From NCBI RefSeq assembly GCF_040008265.1, contig NZ_CP155620.1, forward strand, positions 806,001 to 870,000: a stretch of 64,000 nt of DNA, given 5' to 3'. Positions 55,006-64,000 of the stretch are shown here, piece after piece (the first letter of the stretch is position 1; each line of letters opens with the position of its first letter). The notes under the pieces were generated by a model. It had not been told where the DNA came from and ran no database searches. It was given only the letters and a program-made list of their open reading frames with translations. Made by a program: the position numbers and the translations under genes. Source of the stretch: Campylobacter sp. CCS1377. GTDB taxonomy: Bacteria; Campylobacterota; Campylobacteria; Campylobacterales; Campylobacteraceae.

Positions 55006-56598
55006 TTGAAAGATTTAGTTTTTGAAGAAATTAAAAAAGTATTGAATCAAGATTTTGTTTTGGAAAATCCTAAAGATAAGAATTTAGCGCATTTTGCTAC
55101 TCCACTTGCATTTTCTTTAGCAAAAGAACGCAAAATGTCGCCACATTTAATTGCTTCAGAATTGGCTATTCAATTTAAAAATCATCCATGTTTTGAAAAA
55201 GTTGAAGCACTAAATGGTTATTTAAATTTTAGACTTTCAAAAGTTTTTTTAAATAACCTTAGCACCAAAGCCTTAAATGATCCACAAAATTTTACAAAAG
55301 GAAAAGAAAAAAATACAAGTTTTTTACTTGAATATGTCAGCGCCAATCCTACAGGGCCTTTACATATTGGTCACGCAAGGGGGGCTGTTTTTGGTGATGT
55401 TTTAACAAGACTTGCTAGACATTTGGGTTATAAATTTGATACAGAGTATTATGTTAATGATGCAGGAAATCAAATCTATCTTTTGGGCTTATCGATCTTT
55501 TTGGCTATCAAGGAGCATTGCTTAAACGAGGAAGTGACTTATCCGCAAGAATACTATAAAGGCGAATATATTGTTGATTTAGCAAAAAATGCTTTTGAGA
55601 AATTTGATAAAAGCTTTTTTACTGAAGAGCATATAGAAGATTTAGCCGCATGGGCAAAAGATGAAATGTTAGCACTTATAAAAGATAATCTTTCAAAGGC
55701 AAATATTTATATAGATAGCTATGCAAGTGAAAAATCGTATTATAACAAACTTCAAGAAACCCTAGAAGCTTTAAAAGCACATAAAGGTACCTATGAAAAT
55801 GATGGTAAAATTTGGCTTGCATCTTCACAAAAGGGAGATGAAAAGGATAGGGTTATCATACGCGAGGATGGACGAGGAACTTATTTGGCCGCAGATATTG
55901 TTTATCATAGAGATAAAATGAGTCGTGCTTATGATAAGTGTATTAATATCTGGGGTGCTGATCATCATGGCTATATTGCTAGAATGAAAGCTGCAATGGA
56001 ATTTTTGGGATTTGATGGTAGGAATTTAGAAATCATCTTAGCGCAAATGGTTTCTTTGCTCAAAAATGGTGAGCCTTATAAAATGAGCAAAAGAGCTGGA
56101 AATTTCATTTTAATGAGTGATATTTTAGAAGAGATAGGTAGTGATGCATTAAGATTTATTTTTGTAAGCAAAAAATGTGATACCCATTTAGAATTTGATG
56201 TGGATACTTTAAAAAAAGAGGATAGCACTAATCCAATTTTTTATATTAATTATGCTCATGCAAGAATTCATCAAGTTTTTGTCAAAGCTCAAAAAGAAAT
56301 AAATCAGATTATTAACGCAGATTTATCAAGCTTAAATGATGATGGAATAAATTTGCTTTTTGAAAGTCTAAATTTAGAATCTGTTCTGCGTGATGCTTTT
56401 GAAAATAGAGCTTTGCAAAAAATTACTGATTATTTGAAAAATTTAGCTTCAATATTTCATAAATTCTATAATGAAAATAAAGTTATCGGTAGCGAGAATG
56501 AAGATGATTTATTAAAGCTTTTTGCGATAGTAGCACTTAGTATTAAAACTGCTTTAAACATCCTTGGTATAGAAGCTAAGAATAAAATGGAAAATTAA
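55006..56598 (+). CDS. argS: Arginyl-tRNA synthetase
   Basis: A 530-residue class I synthetase. SANPTGPLHIGHARGAVFGDVL is the HIGH motif (about 117-138), YKMSKRAGNFI the KMSKR-like loop, and the C-terminal helical domain ends with the anticodon-binding part. The start is TTG at 55006 after TTAAGG; no ATG is placed well. It ends the rpsB-argS run and converges with the zinc-ribbon gene. Confidence 0.95.
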   Translation: MKDLVFEEIKKVLNQDFVLENPKDKNLAHFATPLAFSLAKERKMSPHLIASELAIQFKNHPCFEKVEALNGYLNFRLSKVFLNNLSTKALNDPQNFTKGKEKNTSFLLEYVSANPTGPLHIGHARGAVFGDVLTRLARHLGYKFDTEYYVNDAGNQIYLLGLSIFLAIKEHCLNEEVTYPQEYYKGEYIVDLAKNAFEKFDKSFFTEEHIEDLAAWAKDEMLALIKDNLSKANIYIDSYASEKSYYNKLQETLEALKAHKGTYENDGKIWLASSQKGDEKDRVIIREDGRGTYLAADIVYHRDKMSRAYDKCINIWGADHHGYIARMKAAMEFLGFDGRNLEIILAQMVSLLKNGEPYKMSKRAGNFILMSDILEEIGSDALRFIFVSKKCDTHLEFDVDTLKKEDSTNPIFYINYAHARIHQVFVKAQKEINQIINADLSSLNDDGINLLFESLNLESVLRDAFENRALQKITDYLKNLASIFHKFYNENKVIGSENEDDLLKLFAIVALSIKTALNILGIEAKNKMEN

Positions 56599-56599
56599 T

Positions 56600-56627
56600 T
56601 TTAGCAAAAGTTTAGACTTTTGCTAAA
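56600..56627. terminator. Bidirectional terminator between argS and the zinc-ribbon gene
   Basis: TTTAGCAAAAG and CTTTTGCTAAA form a perfect 11-bp stem with a 6-nt loop, 2 nt after the argS stop and 7 nt beyond the convergent gene's stop. Confidence 0.75.
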
Positions 56628-56633
56628 TATAAA

Positions 56634-56900
56634 TTAAAAGTCAAAAATTTCGCTTATCCAGCTTTCTTTTTTCTTCTTTTTGTAATAACCATCATCGTGA
56701 TAATTACCGCGTCCTTGATAAAGATTTTGCTGGTAATTTTGAGAAGGCTGTTGATAAGAATTAGCACTAGAACTTCTTTCTATAATTTTATCAAGTTCTC
56801 CACGATCAAGCCAAACACCGCGACATTTTGGGCAATAATCAATTTCAACACCATTTCTATCACTCATCATTAAATCCACATTACATACAGGGCAAAGCAT
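56634..56900 (-). CDS. TFIIB-type zinc-ribbon protein
   Basis: 88 residues. MLCPVCNVDL and IDYCPKCRGVWLDRGELDKII form the zf-TFIIB ribbon, with the typical VWLDRGELDK after the second CxxC. The C-terminal half is Gln/Tyr-rich and low complexity (YQQPSQNYQQNLYQGRGNY) and ends with basic and Trp residues. Function unknown in bacteria. Confidence 0.85.
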   Translation of the reverse strand: MLCPVCNVDLMMSDRNGVEIDYCPKCRGVWLDRGELDKIIERSSSANSYQQPSQNYQQNLYQGRGNYHDDGYYKKKKKESWISEIFDF

Positions 56901-56960
56901 TTTAAATCCTTTAAAAATTAATTAAAGTTTATATTTTATTTTTTTAAGGTAAATGTGGTA

Positions 56961-57467
56961 TTATTTTTTTAAAAATTTAGCATTTCGAGTCATCATAAAA
57001 CTTTGCTCAAAAAAGATTAATAAGGTCATAGAAACGCCTACTGCTAGAGCTAAAGTAACCGAAAGAGTGAGAAAAAAATAATTAAAAAAATTAACCAAAT
57101 AACTTGTTTGAAGCACCATATCTTCACTTCTAATAAAAGAAATTAAATATAAAATTGCTCGATAGGCATAAATTCCTGGTATCATGGGAAGTAAAGCGGG
57201 AAAGGCTATAATTTCAGCAGGAGTTTTAAAGATTTTTGCCAAAAGCATACCTAAACATCCTACAACAAAAGATGCCAAAAATGTGGCTATAGCAAGTGTT
57301 TGAAAGTGGAAAAATTCTAAAAGCATAAAACGAAATCCATGCCCTATGGCTGCTAAAATTGCAGATAAAAATAAAGTTTTTAAAGGTGGATTGCAAGCAT
57401 AAGCAAAACCAAATCCAGCGACGGCCGCAAAAAACATATCTAATGCAATAAGGCTTAAATCACTCAT
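56961..57467 (-). CDS. Threonine/serine exporter family, small subunit (ThrE_2, DUF3815)
   Basis: 168 residues from the ATG at 57467, which overlaps the upstream stop (ATGA); the frame extends 57 nt further but that part lies inside the upstream gene. Four to five membrane helices; FPALLPMIPGIYAYRAILYLI is typical of ThrE-type exporters. It pairs with the DUF1212 protein next to it; together they equal the two halves of Corynebacterium ThrE. Confidence 0.85.
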   Translation of the reverse strand: MSDLSLIALDMFFAAVAGFGFAYACNPPLKTLFLSAILAAIGHGFRFMLLEFFHFQTLAIATFLASFVVGCLGMLLAKIFKTPAEIIAFPALLPMIPGIYAYRAILYLISFIRSEDMVLQTSYLVNFFNYFFLTLSVTLALAVGVSMTLLIFFEQSFMMTRNAKFLKK

Positions 57468-58243
57468 TGTAAAATTCCAAATTTTGAAATGCTTAAGGTT
57501 ATATAAATACCGGCTCCTATGCAAGTTATAAGTATGGCAACGCTAATGAAACGGCTCAAACCCATTAAAATATGATCTTTCAAAATATCTATGACCGAGT
57601 TAATAAAAAACACCCCAGGTATAAGATATAAAATACTAGATCCTAAAGCAGCTTCTGGAGTTTGCGTTAAATTTAAATCTAAAGCAAAAGCTACAAGTAA
57701 AGATGATAAAAAAGAACAAATGATGTATTGAATTCGTAAGTCAATTTGTATTTTTGTGAAAAAATATCTTAAATTAATACCCACAAAAGTAGCAAAAAAT
57801 ACAAAAATCATTGCCCAAATATCTCCTTCAAAAAGCCTACAAAAAGCAGCATTGGCTAAAGAGGATAAAAATAAGCTAGAAATAAAATGATATCTTTTTT
57901 TATGCAATAATTTTTCAAAATACTCCCTTGCAATTTCAAGTTTATAAGAATGATCAAAAATGTTCCAGCTTAAAGCACTAAGATCTGAAATTAAGCTAAA
58001 ATTAATTGCTGAGTATTTATTGGGAATAATGTAAGTTCGTATGTTTGCTTTATCTTCTATATCAAAAATATTAATGGAAGTATGATGAAAGAAAAAATTT
58101 AAATTAAGCTCGTATCCATAAGCCTTAGCTATCCTGCTTGCACACCTTGCAACTCTTGAAGTGTAAGTTCCAGCGGCTATCATCGCACTAGTATAATCAA
58201 TGATAAAATTGGTTAAATCTTGAATTTCTGGCTTTTGTGTCAT
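57464..58243 (-). CDS. Threonine/serine exporter family, large subunit (ThrE, DUF1212)
   Basis: 259 residues. The N-terminal soluble part (ICSAMIAAGTYTSRVARCASRIAKAYG-like segment, read here as DYTSAMIAAGTYTSR...) and about five C-terminal helices (LGSSILYLIPGVFFINSVIDIL) match DUF1212. The half-size protein partner follows directly. Substrate preference is inferred from ThrE only. It overlaps DedA by 4 nt upstream. Confidence 0.85.
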   Translation of the reverse strand: MTQKPEIQDLTNFIIDYTSAMIAAGTYTSRVARCASRIAKAYGYELNLNFFFHHTSINIFDIEDKANIRTYIIPNKYSAINFSLISDLSALSWNIFDHSYKLEIAREYFEKLLHKKRYHFISSLFLSSLANAAFCRLFEGDIWAMIFVFFATFVGINLRYFFTKIQIDLRIQYIICSFLSSLLVAFALDLNLTQTPEAALGSSILYLIPGVFFINSVIDILKDHILMGLSRFISVAILITCIGAGIYITLSISKFGILQ

Positions 58244-58848
58244 TGTTTTTCTTTGCTGAAGGGTTTTTTGATTTTTATGTATATTATGCTTGCAATGATG
58301 ATAAAAATAACAATTGCAATAAGAATTTGGTGTAAATAAATTTTAATTAATTCTTCATTTTCTCCTATAAAATATCCCAAAAATGCCAAAATACTTACCC
58401 AAATTCCACTCCCCAATGCTGTAAAAACAATAAAATTTAAGAGTTTCATTTTAACTAGGCCTGCTGGCATGGATATGTATTGACGAATTCCGGGCAAAAG
58501 ACGGCAAGTGAAGGTTGAAAATTCTCCATGTTTATTAAAAAAAGCTTCAAATTTTGCAAATTTCGCTTCTGTTATACCAAAATATTTTCCCCATTTCAAA
58601 ACAAAATTTTTACCCCAAAAAAAACAAATATAGTAATTAATTAAAGCCCCAAGTACCGAACCAAAAATACCGCAAATTATACTAAGAGCTAAATTCAATT
58701 CTCCCTTATGAGCCAAATATCCTGCTGGTATCATTACCACTTCGCTAGGAAAAGGAATAAAACAGCTTTCTAAAGTCATTAGTACAATAATACCTATGTA
58801 ACCCCAAGAGCTTGCTATATCGATAATAAAATTAATAGTTTCTTGCAT
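58240..58848 (-). CDS. DedA family membrane protein
   Basis: 202 residues. ALMTLESCFIPFPSEVVMIPAGYLAHKGELN is close to the DedA signature (E-x-x-x-P-x-P-x-E), then FGSVLGALINYYICFFWG and FTCRLLPGIRQYISMPAGLVKM (R-F-x-P-x-x-R). DedA proteins recycle undecaprenyl phosphate or other lipid carriers across the membrane. First gene of a three-gene minus-strand operon. Confidence 0.9.
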   Translation of the reverse strand: MQETINFIIDIASSWGYIGIIVLMTLESCFIPFPSEVVMIPAGYLAHKGELNLALSIICGIFGSVLGALINYYICFFWGKNFVLKWGKYFGITEAKFAKFEAFFNKHGEFSTFTCRLLPGIRQYISMPAGLVKMKLLNFIVFTALGSGIWVSILAFLGYFIGENEELIKIYLHQILIAIVIFIIIASIIYIKIKKPFSKEKQ

Positions 58849-58964
58849 TTTTAAACCTTAATTTTTATAATTTTATTCAAAAATATATGGTTTTAAAAAA
58901 TTCTCTTGAAGTTAAATAAAACCCTATTCACTAAATACTAAATGATTATATCAAAATAAGATTG

Positions 58965-58992
58965 CAAGGTTTTTGTTTCTTGTAATCTTTTC
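58965..58992. terminator. Imperfect terminator-like hairpin between ppi and dedA
   Basis: AGATTGCAAG and CTTGTAATCT form a 10-bp arm with one mismatch or G-U pair and an AT loop, in the gap downstream of ppi (minus strand). Confidence 0.4.
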
Positions 58993-59006
58993 ATTTTCTA
59001 ATAAAT

Positions 59007-59489
59007 TTAGATTTTTTCAAGAATTTTAATATTGATGATTTTATCTTCTTGTCTTATAGAATCTAACACTTCTAAACTTTGTGTATCTTTTTCATCAATT
59101 TGTCCAAAAATAGTATGAATTCCATCTAAATGAGGTTGTGCACTATGGCAAATAAAAAACTGCGATCCTCCAGTATCGCGTCCCGCGTGTGCCATAGATA
59201 AAGTACCTCTTTGATGTTTATGAGTTTGATTATGGCACTCGCACATGATTTCATATCCAGGGCCGCCTATGCCATTACCATAAGGGCAACCGCCTTGTAT
59301 CACAAAATTTGGGATTACACGGTGAAATTTTAAATCTTTATAAAAACCTGAACTGGCTAAATTTGCAAAATTGCACACAGTTTGTGGAGCTTCATCACCA
59401 AAAAGTTTAAGCTTCATTGAACCTTTTTCGGTTTCTATGATAGCAAATTTGTATTTTTTTACATCACGAGTATCGATTTCTTTTAACAT
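59007..59489 (-). CDS. ppi: Peptidyl-prolyl cis-trans isomerase, cyclophilin type
   Basis: 160 residues, no signal peptide, so cytoplasmic. [22 protein letters not shown] has the catalytic Arg, [13 protein letters not shown] and [12 protein letters not shown] the remaining active-site pattern. It has a small N-terminal extension ([14 protein letters not shown]). It follows yebC after 10 nt. Confidence 0.95.
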   Translation of the reverse strand: MLKEIDTRDVKKYKFAIIETEKGSMKLKLFGDEAPQTVCNFANLASSGFYKDLKFHRVIPNFVIQGGCPYGNGIGGPGYEIMCECHNQTHKHQRGTLSMAHAGRDTGGSQFFICHSAQPHLDGIHTIFGQIDEKDTQSLEVLDSIRQEDKIINIKILEKI

Positions 59490-59499
59490 AATTTTTCCT

Positions 59500-60204
59500 T
59501 TAATCTATATTTGTATAAACAGCTTGAACATCATCATCATCATCTAACTTGTCGATTAATTTCTCAATATCTACAAGTTGCTCCTCGCTAAAGCTTATAG
59601 GATTATTTGGAAGATATTCAAGTCCTGCTTTTTTGATAATCAAACCTTTAGCTTCAATAGCTGCGTTTAAATCTCCAAAAGCAGTATAATCACCTATAAC
59701 GAGCAATTCTTCATCTTGTTCTAATTCCTCAAGCCCTGCATCGATTAAATCAAGTTCCAATTCTTCTAAATCACCATCAAATTTTTCGAGGTGAAAAACC
59801 GCTTTTCTAGCAAACATAAAGCCAAGTGAGCCATTTTGCAAAACTTCTCCGCCATTTTTACTAAAAATAGCCTTCACATTTGCAACGGTGCGTGTAGGAT
59901 TGTCTGTCATGCACTCAACTATTATCAAAGCTCCATGCGCGGCTTTTCCTTCATAATGAATGTTTTTAATATCCGCACTATCTTTGCCGCTAGCTCTTTT
60001 TATCGCTGCGTCTATATTGTCTTTTGGCATATTGTTTGCCTTAGCAGTAGCTATGGCTGTGCGAAGTTTTGGATTCATATCAGGATCAATTCCGCCTTCT
60101 TTAGCAGCCACCTGTATAGCCTTTGCAAGTTTAGGAAAAAGCTTACTCATCTTATCCCATCTAGCTTCTTTAGAAGCGCGTCGGTACTCAAACGCTCGTC
60201 CCAT
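59500..60204 (-). CDS. YebC/PmpR family regulator
   Basis: 234 residues. [38 protein letters not shown] is the family N-terminus, with [18 protein letters not shown] and [37 protein letters not shown]. The family binds DNA or helps translation of proline-rich stretches. A start at this ATG gives the usual length. Confidence 0.93.
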   Translation of the reverse strand: MGRAFEYRRASKEARWDKMSKLFPKLAKAIQVAAKEGGIDPDMNPKLRTAIATAKANNMPKDNIDAAIKRASGKDSADIKNIHYEGKAAHGALIIVECMTDNPTRTVANVKAIFSKNGGEVLQNGSLGFMFARKAVFHLEKFDGDLEELELDLIDAGLEELEQDEELLVIGDYTAFGDLNAAIEAKGLIIKKAGLEYLPNNPISFSEEQLVDIEKLIDKLDDDDDVQAVYTNID

Positions 60205-60291
60205 AAATTTTCCTTTATTTTTTTATAATCAAAGATAAAAGTATAGACTAAAAAGCCTAAATTTGCGTTAAAGCAAAAGAATATTTTGTGT

Positions 60292-60297
60292 TATAAT
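60292..60297 (+). promoter_or_regulatory. -10 box (TATAAT) for the SMR pair
   Basis: TTTTGTGTTATAATGG lies 27 nt before the ATG at 60324, in the divergent gap with yebC. Confidence 0.65.
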
Positions 60298-60323
60298 GGT
60301 GCGAAATTTTTGGAGTAGTTGAA

Positions 60324-60659
60324 ATGCTTTTAAAAACTAAAATGATTGCTTGGATATTTTTATTAGGTGCTATTGTAGCTGAAGTTATAGGAACAAGTTT
60401 TTTAAAAAATGAAAATCAATTTATAGCTTATGGTGCGATGGCTTTTTTTATCGCTTTATCGTATTATCTTATGGGGCTTGCAATTAAAAAAATTCAAGTA
60501 GGGATTGCCTATGCGGTATGGGAGCTTTTGGGGGTTGTGCTGATACTTTTAATTTCTTTTGTGTTTTTTAATGAAAGCTTAACAACAACTCAAATTATAG
60601 GTATTGTATTATCCATTATAGGCATTTTAATGATTAATATAGGGGAGGTTAAAGAATGA
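60324..60659 (+). CDS. SMR family multidrug efflux subunit A
   Basis: 111 residues, four helices. LLGAIVAEVIGTSFLK has the essential Glu of TM1 (E20, which is E14 if the second ATG at 60342 were used). GIAYAVWELLGVVLILLISFVFFNESL is the TM3-TM4 signature. GGAG is 8 nt before the first ATG. It overlaps the second subunit by 4 nt, suggesting a paired heterodimer of the EbrAB type. Confidence 0.92.
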   Translation: MLLKTKMIAWIFLLGAIVAEVIGTSFLKNENQFIAYGAMAFFIALSYYLMGLAIKKIQVGIAYAVWELLGVVLILLISFVFFNESLTTTQIIGIVLSIIGILMINIGEVKE

Positions 60660-60985
60660 GTATGCTTATTTATTTATCATTTATTATTTTATCGGCCTTT
60701 TTGGATATTTTTGCAAATTTATTACTTAAAAAATCAGATGGTTTTAGGTATAAAATTTGGGGGATAGGGGCGATAGTTTTGGCAATTTTAGCTTTTGTTA
60801 TGCTTTCTTTTTCTTTAAAATTTGATATACCTTTAAGTGTGGCTTATTCGACTTGGGGTGCTGTAGGTATCATAGGAACTTGTTTGGGTGGATGGATTTT
60901 TTATAAAGAAAAATTAAATAAAATTGGCATCACAGGCATTGGAGTTGTTTTATGTGCTGTAGTGCTTTTAAATTTAGAGCATTAA
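60656..60985 (+). CDS. SMR family efflux subunit B (Asp in place of the TM1 Glu)
   Basis: 109 residues, four helices. FIILSAFLDIFANLLLKKSDG aligns with SMR TM1, but the essential Glu is Asp (D17). PLSVAYSTWGAVGIIGTCLGGWIFYKEKLNKIG is the TM3-TM4 part. Paired SMR proteins often keep the charged residue on one partner and vary it on the other. It is coupled to the first subunit by an ATGA overlap. Confidence 0.92.
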   Translation: MSMLIYLSFIILSAFLDIFANLLLKKSDGFRYKIWGIGAIVLAILAFVMLSFSLKFDIPLSVAYSTWGAVGIIGTCLGGWIFYKEKLNKIGITGIGVVLCAVVLLNLEH

Positions 60986-60994
60986 AATTTTATA

Positions 60995-61026
60995 AATTAA
61001 ATTGCTAGATATCTAGCAATTTAATT
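60995..61026. terminator. 32-bp perfect palindrome, bidirectional terminator
   Basis: AATTAAATTGCTAGAT is followed directly by its own reverse complement, 9 nt after the SMR stop and overlapping the stop codon of the convergent nitrilase-like gene. It should fold into a hairpin from either strand. Confidence 0.75.
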
Positions 61027-61801
61027 AGCATCTATTTTTTTAAGAATTTTATCAAAAACCCAAAGTTTTCTTGCCTCATCGGCTTTTTGGGGATTGATGA
61101 TTAACATCGCTTCTTCATTTCCAAGACGATCTTCAATTTCGCCAAAGGCATTAATAAACATCGTATCTCCGTAAAATTTCCATTCCTCGTTATTTTTTAA
61201 ATTACCTATTCGATTTACTCTTAAAATACTTGTTGAATTTAAAAAAGCCCTTGTTTTTAAAAGCTCTTGCCATCTTTGTGTGCTTTGAAAAGTGCTTGCA
61301 GTAGGGATTATAACAAGATCAATTTTTTTTGCCATCGCTTGTTGCCAAAATATATCAAAATGCGCTTCAAAACCAAACATTAAAGCGCACTTAAGCCCAT
61401 CATGCGTAAAATTAAAAAGTTTTATTTCTTTTGTTTTATTGCCAAAAAATTTTTCTTCATTCCAATGAGAGTAAGGCATTAAAATTTGCTGTTCATAATT
61501 TTTTACACTACTAGGCGATACTTTTAAACAAAGTTTTTTGTAAATTTTACTTTCAACGCTTACAAAAGGAGCTATGATTTCAAGCTCATATTTTTGAGAT
61601 AGGCGTAAAAGACTTTCTTTTTTGGTTTCACTTTGTTCTTTAATCATGCTTTTTGGCATAGACAAAAGTTCGATAAAAAAGCTATTTAGAACATACTCAC
61701 CTAACACGACAAGGTTTGCATTATTGTCTTTGCAAGCTTTAAGATAGTACTCAAGTCTTGATTCACTTAAAGCCAAAGTGGGTAATTGTAAGGCAGCTAT
61801 T

Positions 61802-61809
<8 letters not shown>
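61021..61809 (-). CDS. Carbon-nitrogen hydrolase (nitrilase) superfamily protein, active site altered
   Basis: 262 residues with the nitrilase fold: [36 protein letters not shown] (catalytic Glu), and [36 protein letters not shown]. At the place of the catalytic Lys (usually Y-x-K-x-x-L-x-P) it reads NYEQQILMP, and at the nucleophile (usually I-C-Y-D) it reads [14 protein letters not shown], so the Cys is absent or shifted three residues. It may be inactive or use another chemistry. xseB overlaps its start by 8 nt. Confidence 0.8.
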
Positions 61810-63432
<1,623 letters not shown>

Positions 63433-63438
63433 TTATCC

Positions 63439-64000
63439 TTATTTGTTATTTTTAATAATTTTTTCTAAGCTTAAAGCCCCATCAAGCAAGGTTTGTTCAT
63501 CATAAGCTTTACAGATAAGCTGAGCTGAAATATTAAGTCCTTCTTTGTTTTTGCCTACAGGAATACTAATACCGCCAAGTCCAGCCAAATTTAAAGAAAT
63601 AGTATAAATGTCTTCTAAATATTCCTCAATAGGACTTTTTTTGGCATTAAATTCAAAAGCTGTTGTAGGAGTCACTGGCATAAAAATTAAATCGCAATCT
63701 TTTAAAATTTCTTCATATTTTGCTTTAATTAAAGCTCTAGTTTTTTGTGCTTTAATATAATAAGCATCATAATAACCACTACTTAAAACAAAGGTTCCAA
63801 GTAAAATTCTTCTCTTAACCTCTTCACCAAAACCTTCACTACGAGAATTAATATACATATCTTTTAAATTATGAAAATCTTCACTTCTTCTTCCATATCT
63901 TACCCCATCATAGCGACTTAAATTTGCACTTGCTTCAGCTGTGGCGATAATATAATAAGCTGCAATGTCAAATTTAGAATCAGGCATTTGTCTATAAATA
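63439..64000 (-). CDS. gatA: Aspartyl/glutamyl-tRNA(Asn/Gln) amidotransferase subunit A (partial, start beyond window)
   Basis: The frame is open to the window edge (IYRQ precedes the ATG at 63987), so this is the C-terminal ~187 residues of a ~450-residue amidase. AAYYIIATAEASANLSRYDGVRYG is the GatA signature, followed by SEGFGEEVKRRILLGTFVLSSGYYDAYY and the C-terminal GLGGISIPVG. GatCAB converts Glu-tRNA(Gln) and Asp-tRNA(Asn) to their amides. The Ser-cisSer-Lys triad lies upstream, outside the window. Confidence 0.93.
   Translation of the reverse strand, partial: IYRQMPDSKFDIAAYYIIATAEASANLSRYDGVRYGRRSEDFHNLKDMYINSRSEGFGEEVKRRILLGTFVLSSGYYDAYYIKAQKTRALIKAKYEEILKDCDLIFMPVTPTTAFEFNAKKSPIEEYLEDIYTISLNLAGLGGISIPVGKNKEGLNISAQLICKAYDEQTLLDGALSLEKIIKNNK

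Noticed and set aside
57468-57524. N-terminal extension of the small ThrE-type subunit
   Set aside because: It lies wholly within the upstream partner gene; the internal ATG at 57467 overlaps that gene's stop as ATGA and gives the normal family start.

Overview
The window is a very AT-rich, densely packed epsilonproteobacterial (Campylobacterota) chromosome segment. Gene content points to the Campylobacter jejuni / C. coli group: a ~750-residue FlgL, a BcgI/CjeI-like type IIG restriction enzyme behind mutS2, the thiSFGHE cluster followed by an AraC regulator, a petABC cytochrome bc1 operon, and fliR next to a highly acidic protein and gmk. I do not choose a species. From memory, the core blocks are joined differently from the C. 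jejuni NCTC 11168 order, so rearrangement or another species is likely.

Layout. (1) 1-9.5 kb is an accessory island next to tRNA-Leu(CAA). It holds the C-terminal end of a type ISP restriction enzyme fused in frame to a DUF3800-like domain, two adjacent DUF262 (GmrSD/BrxU-like) genes, a broken Ser/Thr-type kinase, an unrecognised 178-residue gene and an intergenic stretch with a likely type I toxin gene (29-residue hydrophobic peptide, perfect 20-bp inverted repeat). Three genes here are broken by what looks like one missing base in an A or T run. (2) 9.5-20.6 kb is core: flgL with a sigma-54 promoter, ftsK (probably starting at a non-standard ATC), lepB, an MFS transporter, a candidate small RNA, murC and mutS2. 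(3) 20.6-32.5 kb carries two restriction-modification loci around core sir2-lysE-dapE. The first is a single-chain type IIG enzyme with a G10 tract between its two specificity domains, so its second domain should be phase variable. The second is a two-subunit BcgI-like enzyme with a DUF262 + HEPN gene pair inserted between the nuclease/methylase and specificity genes. (4) 32.5-40.7 kb is thiSFGHE, an AraC regulator, an exported beta-propeller-like protein, an MFS transporter and, on the other strand, an aminopeptidase P. (5) 40.8-43 kb has a small beta-solenoid-like protein and a minus-strand ribE-yfiH-small gene operon. (6) 43-56.6 kb is core on the plus strand: mnmG, an ArsB/SLC13-type transporter, petABC, rpsB-tsf-lolD-fliR-acidic protein-gmk-tatA-argS. 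(7) 56.6-60.2 kb is minus-strand core (zinc-ribbon protein, split ThrE-type exporter, DedA, cyclophilin, YebC); then a plus-strand SMR efflux pair; then minus-strand nitrilase-like protein, xseB, guaB and the C-terminal part of gatA cut by the window edge.

Functional links. PetA carries a twin-arginine signal and tatA lies in the window. FlgL and FliR are both flagellar, and flgL has a GG-N10-GC sigma-54 box. The thiamine genes are translationally coupled to the specificity subunit of the second restriction system. The most promising candidates for undescribed systems are the DUF3800-DUF262-DUF262 triad, the DUF262-HEPN pair inside the BcgI-like locus, the G10 switch in the type IIG enzyme and the type I toxin-like locus.
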